64,000 nucleotides of DNA from Janthinobacterium psychrotolerans. Lineage in GTDB: Bacteria > Pseudomonadota > Gammaproteobacteria > Burkholderiales > Burkholderiaceae_D. Of the stretch, positions 53,745 to 62,700 are shown piece by piece. The stretch lies in assembly GCF_001677885.1 (NCBI RefSeq), contig NZ_LOCQ01000062.1:124001-188000 (forward strand), written 5' to 3'. The notes beneath the pieces are model-generated. The model had not been told where the DNA came from and searched no databases. It saw nothing but the letters and a program-made list of their open reading frames with translations. Made by a program: the position numbers and the translations under genes. How positions within the stretch are numbered: the first letter of the stretch is position 1; every line of letters starts with the position of its first letter.

Positions 53745-56700
53745 ATGACCAAACAAAAACAAGTAAGCACCGTGCGCGCTGGCCGCCCTGTCGAGCCGCC
53801 GCTGCGCCGCACCGCGCTGGCCCTCCTGATCGCCGCCTGCTTCAATGCCGCCCACGCCAATCCGGCCTTGCCGCAAGTGGTGCATGGCCAGGCCACGTTC
53901 AACCAGCAGGGCAATCTGTTTACCATCACGAACACGCCCAACACCATCATCAACTGGCAGAGTTTTTCCGTCAATCCGGGCGAGATCACGCGCTTTCTGC
54001 AGCAAAACGCCGGCAGTAGCGTGCTCAACCGCATTACCGGGCAGGACCCCAGCAAGATCCTCGGTGCACTGCAGTCGAATGGCAAGGTGTTCCTGATCAA
54101 TCCGAATGGCGTGCTGTTCGGCCGCGATGCGAAGGTCGACGTGGCCGGCCTGGTGGCGTCGAGCCTGGCGCTGTCGAACCAGGATTTCCTGGCAGGCAAG
54201 ATGAATTTCAACGCCGGCGACAAGGCCGGCGCCGTCATCAACCAGGGCTCGATCAACGCCGGCAGCGGCGGGCAGATTCTCTTGATCGCGCCGAACGTGG
54301 AAAACAGCGGCATCATCACGGCGCCGAACGGCGACGTGCTGCTGGCCGCCGGCCACAGTGTGCAACTGGCCGACGCCGCCAACCCGGACCTGCGCGTGGT
54401 GTTGTCGGCGCCTGCCGACCAGGCCATCAATGTGGGCCAGATCGTGGCGCAGGGCGGGCACATCGGCATGCTGGGTGCGCTGCTGAACCAGCGCGGCGTG
54501 CTCAACGCCAACAGCGCGGTGGTCGGCGAGAACGGCAAGATCGTGCTCAAAGCCACGGGCAAGACGCTGCTGGAAAACGGCAGCATGACCAGCGCCACCA
54601 GTGCGGCGAGCAAGGGCGGCGAGATTACCGTGCTGGGCGACCAAGTCGGCATGCAAGGCAACGCTGCGGTGGACGCCAGCGGCGCCCTTGGCGGCGGCAC
54701 GGTCTTGCTGGGCGGCGACTACCAGGGCAAGAACCCGGCGATTGCCAACGCGCGCCAGGTGGCTGTCGGCAAGGACGCCACCATTGCCGCGGACGCCATT
54801 CAAAGCGGCGACGGCGGCAAGGTCATCGTGTGGGGCAATGAGACGGCGCGCGTCTTCGGCACCATCACGGCGCGCGGCGGCGCGGCCTCGGGCAATGGCG
54901 GCCTGGTGGAAACGTCGGGTCATTACCTCGACGTCAAAGGCATCCGCGTCGATACCTCGTCGCGGCGCGGCAAGCGCGGCAACTGGCTGCTCGACCCGTA
55001 CGATATCGACGTGGTGGCCGGTTACGGCGGCGAACTGGACAACGTCAACGAGTTTACCGACGCACCGGAATCCGGCAGCGCCAGCATCGGCGCCGACACG
55101 ATTTCCAGCGCGGGCAGCGGGGTGACGTTGCAGGCGACGCGCCGCATCAATTTCAACAGCGCCATCAATATGGTCAGCCCCGGCGCCGGTGTGACCGCCA
55201 TCGCCGGCGAAACCATCAACGTCAACGCCGATATCGCCACCAGCGGCGGCGCCGTGACCTTGTCGGCCAACGACGGCGGCGGCACGGCTTACGGCCTCGG
55301 CTCGGACCTGCACCTGGGCGCGACGATCATCACCAACGGCGGCACCGCCTCCCTGTCGGGCGCCAGCGTGACCGGCACCGGCACCGTCAACGCCGGCGGC
55401 GGCGACTTGACCTTGCGCGCCAATGACAGCAGCGGCGGCATCAGCTTGAGCGGCAGCGCCGACGGCAATCAACTGACCGGCGGCACGCTGCGGCTGGAAG
55501 CGGACAATATCAGTTATGGCCGCGGCATCCGCGGCAATAGCGTCACGCTGACGCCGATGACTTTCGGGCGCCCGATTACGCTGGGCGTGGTCGGCGACAA
55601 GCCGACCGACAGCCTGGGGTTGACCAATGCCGAATTATTCCGGGTCGTCGCCGGTACGCTGACCATCGGCAGCAGCAGTGCCGGCACCATCAATCAAACC
55701 GGCTCGCTGAGCATCAGCGATTACGTCACCAATCTTGAGTTGACTAGCGGCGTCGGCATCAATCTGAACAGTTTTTTCACCGTGCTGCATAACCTGAAGC
55801 TGAACGTTGGCGGCGATGGCGGCGGCGACAATCTGATCACCTCGACCAACCCGCTCAATGTCAGTGGCGAGTTTTTCCTCGAAAGCGGCAACTGGGTCCA
55901 GAATAGCGCCAGCCTGCCGTCGTTTTCAGCCTACAGTTTCAAGATCGGCAGCGCCAACTTCCTGCGCGCGACCGGCGGCGATGGCAGCACGGCAAGCCCT
56001 TACCGGATCGCCGACGTATACGGCCTGCAAGGCGTCGACAAGCAAGTCAACAATACCAATTACATTCTGGCCGGCGATATCGACGCCAGCGGCACGGCCA
56101 GCTGGAACCAGGGCGCCGGCTTCGCGCCGCTGTTCGGCGGCGACGAAGCTGCGTACAGCGGCGCCTTCGACGGGGCCAATCATGCGATCAATAACCTGAC
56201 CATCAATCGCGGCAATTCCTCGTATTACGGCAGCGGCCTGTTTGCGCGGATCCAGGGCGCGACGATTAATAACCTGACGATGCAGGGCGGCAGCGTCACC
56301 GGCGGCAACAATGTCGGCGCGATCGTCGGCAACAACAGCGGCGGCTACCTGAGCAATGTGACGAGCAGCATGGCCGTCAGCGGCACCAGCAACGTCGGCG
56401 GCCTGGTCGGCAATAACGACGGCACCATCGACCAGGCGTACGCCACCGGCGGCGTCGGCGGCGCGGCCAATATCGGCGGCCTGGTCGGGCGCAATGGCGG
56501 CAGCATCAGCAATGCCTACGCCACCGGCGCGGTCGGCGCGTCGACCAATAGCGACGTGACGCTGGTGCATGAAAACATCGGCGGCCTGATCGGGCGCAGC
56601 GCATCGGGCAGCAGCGCCAGGTATGTCTACAGCAGCGGCGCGGTGGCCAGCGAAGGTTTCAGCCGCGCCGGCGCGGTCGTCGGGCGCGTCGACAGCGGCG

Positions 56701-59700
56701 CCATCGTCGGCCCTGCCTATTTCAATAAGGAAACTGCAGGCAGCCAGCTGGAGCCCGATGGTTCAATCGGACGCTCGGCGGTGGAGATGCAGCAGCAAGC
56801 CCAGTTTGGCGGCTTCAATTTCGGCGAAGGCGCGGTATGGCGCATCTACGACGGCTACACGACGCCGATGCTGAAAGCCTTCCTGAAGCCGCTGCAAGTG
56901 ACCGCCAGCGGTGCGGTCAGCCGCGTCTATGACGGCCAGTTGGCGGCGTTCACCGGCACGCTGGCTTACAGCGGTTTGCTCGACGGCGACAGCGCCGCCA
57001 GCGGCAGCGCCGGCTACAACGCGGCGCGCAATGTCGGCAGCTATGCCTTGGGCGGCTTGTGGTCGACCAAATACGACATCACCTTGTCGGGCGCGACGAC
57101 ACTGTCGATCATGCCGCGCACGTTGAGCGTGGCCATCGGCGGCAGCAAGGTCTACGACGGCCAGCTTGGTTTCGGCAACGCCACTTTGACACTCGGCAAT
57201 ACGGTGGCCGGCGATACGCTCGGCGTCACCGGCACGGCGCAATTCGTCGACAAGAACGCCGGCGCCGGCAAGGCAGTCAATATCAGCGGCCTGGCCTTGA
57301 CCGGCAACGGCCTGGGCAACTACAGCCTGGCAGAAACCGCCAGCGGCACCGCCGACATCAGGCGCGCCACGCTGGCCCTGGGCAGCGTGAGCGCAGCCAA
57401 TAAAATCTACGACGGCAGCACCAGCGCCAGCCTCAGCGGCAGCCTGGACGGCGTGATCGGCGCCGACCAGGTCCAGTTGACGGGCCTCTCGGCCAGTTTC
57501 ACCAACAAGAACGTGGGCGTCGCCAAGGACGTGAACTACAGCGTGACGGGCAACAACCTGAGTGGCAACGATGCGGGCAACTATGCACTGACCGCTACCG
57601 AAGGCAATACCAGCGCCGCTATCACAGCGCGCACGCTCAATCTCGGTTTTACTGGCGTCAATAAAACGTATGACGGCGGCGTTGCGGCGACTGTGACGCT
57701 GACCGATGACCGCATCGCGAACGACGTACTGGCAGCGACGGCGAACGCAGTCTTCGCCGACAAGAACGCCGCAGCGGAAAAAGCCATTGCCGTGCAAGGC
57801 GCCAGCCTGTCCGGACTTGACGCGGGCAACTATGTGCTGGCTTCGACTACCGGCGCCACCAGCGCCACCATCGCGCAACGCGCGCTGGCGCTCGGCTTTA
57901 CGGCTGGCGGCAAGACCTACGACGGCAGCACTGCCGCGATGGTCGCGGTGACCGACAACCGGGTTGCCGGTGATGTGCTGACCGCAACGGCGACTGGCGC
58001 CTTTGCCGACAAGAATGCTGGTGTCAACAAGGCTGTGACGGTGCAGAACGCCAGCCTGTCCGGACTTGACGCGGCCAACTATGTACTGGCTTCGACCACC
58101 GGCGCCACCAGCGCCACCATCGCGCAACGTGCGCTGGCGCTGGGCTTTACGGCTGCCGGCAAGACCTATGACGGCAGCACTGCCGCCACGGTCGCCGTCA
58201 CTGACAACCGCGTCGTCGGCGATGTGCTGACGGCAACAGCGACTGGTACGTTTGCCGACAAGAACGCTGGCGTCAATAAAGCCGTGACGGTGCAGAACGC
58301 CAGTCTGTCCGGTACCGATGCCGGTAACTATGTGCTGTCGTCGACCACTGGCGCCACCAGCGCCACCATCGCGCAGCGCGCGCTGGCGCTGGGATTCACG
58401 GCTGCCGGCAAGACCTATGACGGCAGCAATGCCGCCACGGTCGGCGTAACCGATGACCGGGTTGCTGGTGATCTACTGACCGCAACGGCTACTGGCGCCT
58501 TTGCCGACAAAAATGCCGGTGTCAATAAAACGGTGACAGTGCAGAGCGCCAGCCTGTCCGGTACCGATGCCGGTAACTATGTGCTGGCCTCGACCACCGT
58601 CACCACCAGCGCCACCATCGCGCAGCGTGCGCTGGCGCTGGGCTTTACGGCTGGCGGCAAGACCTACGACGGCAGCACTGCCGCGATGGTCGCGGTGACC
58701 GACAACCGGGTTGCCGGTGATCTACTGACCGCAACGGCGACTGGCGCCTTTGCCGACAAAAATGCCGGTGTCAATAGAACGGTGACAGTGCAGAACGCCA
58801 GCCTGTCCGGTACCGATGCCGGTAACTATGTGCTGTCGTCGACCACTGGCGCCACCAGCGCCACCATCGCGCAGCGCGCGCTGGCGCTGGGCTTTACGGC
58901 TGCCGGCAAGACCTATGACGGCAGCACCGCCGCGTCGGTCGCCGTCACTGACAACCGCGTCGTCGGCGATGTGCTGACGGCAACAGCGACTGCTACCTTT
59001 GCCGACAAGAACGCCGGCGCCAATAAAGCGGTGACCGTGCAGAACGCCGGCCTGTCCGGACTTGACGCGGCCAACTATGTACTGGCCTCGACCACCGGCG
59101 CGACCAGCGCCACCATCGCGCAACGTGCGCTGGCGCTGGGATTCACGGCTGCCGGCAAGACCTATGACGGCAGCACCGCCGCCACGGTCGGCGTAACCGA
59201 TGACCGGGTTGCTGGTGACGTGCTGACTGCAGCCGCCGCTGGTTCGTTTGCCGACAAGAATGCTGGTGTCAACAAGGCAGTGAACGTGCAGAACGCCAGC
59301 CTGTCCGGTACCGATGCCGGTAACTATGTGCTGGCCTCGACCACCGGCGCCACCATCGCCACCATCGCGCAGCGCGCGCTGGCGCTGGGCTTTACGGCTG
59401 CCGGCAAGACCTACGACGGCACCACTGCCGCCACGGTCGCCGTGACCGATGACCGTGTTGCTGGTGACGTGCTGACTGCAGCCGCCGCTGGTTCGTTTGC
59501 CGACAAGAATGCGGGCGCCAACAAGGCTGTGACGGTGCAGAACGCCAGCCTGTCCGGCGCCGATGCCGGTAACTATGTGCTGTCCTCGACCACCGACGCG
59601 ACCAGCGCCACCATCGCGCAACGTGCGCTGGCGCTGGGCTTTGCAGCCGCCGGAAAAACCTATGACGGTAATACTACCGCCACGGTCGCCATCACTGACA

Positions 59701-62700
59701 ACCGCGTCGTCGGCGATGTGCTGACGGCAACAGCGACTGGTACCTTTGCCGACAAGAGCGCCGGCGCCAATAAAGCGGTGACCGTGCAGAACGCCGGCCT
59801 GTCCGGACTTGACGCGGCCAACTATGTACTGGCCTCGACCACCGGCGCCACCAGCGCCACCATCGCGCAGCGCGCGCTGGCGCTGGGCTTTACGGCTGCC
59901 GGCAAGACCTATGACGGCAGCACTGCCGCCACGGTCGCCGTCACTGACAACCGCGTCGTCGGCGATGTGCTGACGGCAACAGCGACTGGTACGTTTGCCG
60001 ACAAGAACGCTGGCGTCAATAAAGCCGTGACGGTGCAGAACGCCAGTCTGTCCGGTACCGATGCCGGTAACTATGTGCTGTCCTCGACCACCGGCGCCAC
60101 CAGCGCCACCATCGCGCAGCGCGCGCTGGCGCTGGGCTTTACGGCTGCCGGCAAGACCTATGACGGCAGCACTGCCGCCACGGTCGCCGTCACTGACAAC
60201 CGGGTTGCCGGTGATGTGCTGACCGCAACGGCGACTGGCGCGTTTGCCGACAAGAATGCTGGTGTCAACAAGGCCGTGACGGTGCAGAACGCCAGCCTGT
60301 CCGGTACCGATGCCGGTAACTATGTGCTGGCCTCGACCACCGGCGCCACCAGCGCTACCATTGCGCAGCGTGCGCTGGCGCTCGGCTTTACGGCTGCCGG
60401 CAAGACCTATGACGGCAGCACCGCCGCCACGGTCGGCGTAACCGATGACCGTGTTGCTGGTGACGTGCTGACCGCAGCAGCCGCTGGTTCGTTTGCCGAC
60501 AAGAACGCTGGCGACAATAAAGCCGTGGCAGTGCAGAACGCCAGCGTCTCTGGCGCCGATGCGGCCAACTATGTGCTGTCCTCGACCACTGGCGCCACCA
60601 GCGCCACCATCGCGCAACGTGCGCTGGCGCTGGGCTTTACGGCTGCCGGCAAGACCTATGACGGCAGCACTGCCGCCACGGTCGCCGTGACCGATGACCG
60701 GGTTGCCGGTGATGCAATTACCGCAACCGCCAGCGGCGCCTTTGCCGACAAAAATGCCGGTGTCAATAAAACGGTGACAGTGCAGAACGCCAGCCTGTCC
60801 GGTACCGATGCCGGTAACTATGTGCTGGGTTCGACTACCGGCACCAGCAGCGCCACCATCGCGCAACGCGCGCTGGCGCTCGGCTTTACGGCTGGCGGCA
60901 AGACCTACGACGGCAGCACTGCCGCGTCGGTCGCCGTCACTGACAACCGTATCGCCGGTGACGTGCTGACCGCAGCAGCGACTGGCGCATTTGCCGACAA
61001 GAACGCCGGCGTCAACAAATCGGTGACGGTGCAAAACGCCAGCGTCTCTGGCGCCGATGCGGCAAACTATGTGCTGTCGTCGACCACTGGCGCCACCAGC
61101 GCCACCATCGCGCAACGTGCGCTGGCGCTCGGCTTTACGGCTGCCGGCAAGACCTATGACGGCAGCAATGCCGCCACGGTCGGCGTAACCGATGACCGGG
61201 TTGCTGGTGATCTACTGACCGCAACGGCTACTGGCGCCTTTGCCGACAAAAATGCCGGTGTCAATAAAACGGTGACAGTGCAGAGCGCCAGCCTGTCCGG
61301 TACCGATGCCGGTAACTATGTGCTGGCCTCGACCACCGTCACCACCAGCGCCACCATCGCGCAACGTGCGCTGGCGCTGGGCTTTACGGCTGGCGGCAAG
61401 ACCTACGACGGCAGCACTGCCGCGATGGTCGCGGTGACCGACAACCGGGTTGCCGGTGATGTGCTGACCGCAACGGCGACTGGCGCGTTTGCCGACAAGA
61501 ACGCCGGCGTCAACAAAACGGTGACTGTGCAGAACGCCGGCCTGTCCGGACTTGACGCGGCCAACTATGTACTGGCTTCGACCACCGGCGCCACCAGCGC
61601 CACCATCACGCAGCGCGAACTGGCGCTGGCCTTTGCGGCAGCGGGCAAAACCTATGACGGCAATACTACCGCCACGGTCGCCGTCACTGACAACCGCGTT
61701 GCCGGCGATGTGCTGACGGCAACAGCGACTGCTACCTTTGCTGACAAGAACGCTGGCGCCAATAAAGCCGTGACAGTGCAGAACGCCAGCCTGTCCGGTA
61801 CCGATGCCGGTAACTATGTGCTGTCGTCGACCACCGGCGCCACCAGCGCCACCAGCGCCACCATCGTGCAACGTGCGCTGGCGCTGGGCTTTACGGCTGC
61901 CGGCAAGACCTATGACGGCAGCACCGCCGCCACGGTCGCCGTGACCGATGACCGGGTTGCCGGTGACGTGCTGACTGCAGCCGCCGCTGGTTCGTTTGCC
62001 GACAAGAATGCGGGCGCCAACAAGGCTGTGACGGTGCAGAACGCCGGCCTGTCCGGACTTGACGCGGCCAACTATGTACTGGCCTCAACCACCGGCGCCA
62101 CCAGCGCCACCATCACCCAGCGCGAACTGTCGCTGGCCTTTGCGGCAGCGGGCAAGACCTACGACGGCAACACCGCCGCCACGGTCGCCGTCACTGACAA
62201 TCGCGTTGCGGGCGATGTGCTGACAGCAACGGCCAGCGGCGCCTTTGCCGACAAGAACGCCGGCGCCAATAAAGTGGTGACAGTGCAGAGCGCCATTCTG
62301 TCCGGTACCGATGCAGCCAACTACACCTTGAGCTCAACCACCGGCGCCACCAGCGCCACCATCACCCAGCGCGAACTGTCGCTGGCCTTTGCGGCAGCGG
62401 GCAAAACCTACGACGGCAACACCGCCGCCTCGGTCGCCGTCACTGACAATCGCGTTGCGGGCGATGTGCTGACAGCAACGGCCAGCGGCGCCTTTGCCGA
62501 CAAGAACGCCGGCGCCAATAAAGTGGTGACAGTGCAGAGCGCCAGTCTGTCCGGTACCGATGCAGCCAACTACACCTTGAGCTCAACCACCGGCGCCACC
62601 AGCGCCACCATCACCCAGCGCGAACTGTCGCTGGCCTTTGCGGCAGCGGGCAAGACCTACGACGGCAACACCGCCGCCTCGGTCGCCGTCACTGACAACC

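Noticed and set aside
56763..58127. 454-aa minus-strand ORF
   Set aside because: Overlaps the sense GLUG/YDG coding region; no ribosome site or family resemblance.
58722..61115. 797-aa ORF on the minus strand inside the repeat array
   Set aside because: A periodic antisense shadow of the 249-bp YDG repeats in high-GC DNA; its own 83-aa periodicity follows the sense repeats, and the sense frame has a signal peptide, secretion domain and TpsB partner.
61212..61871. Second antisense repeat ORF
   Set aside because: Same shadow effect as 58722-61115.
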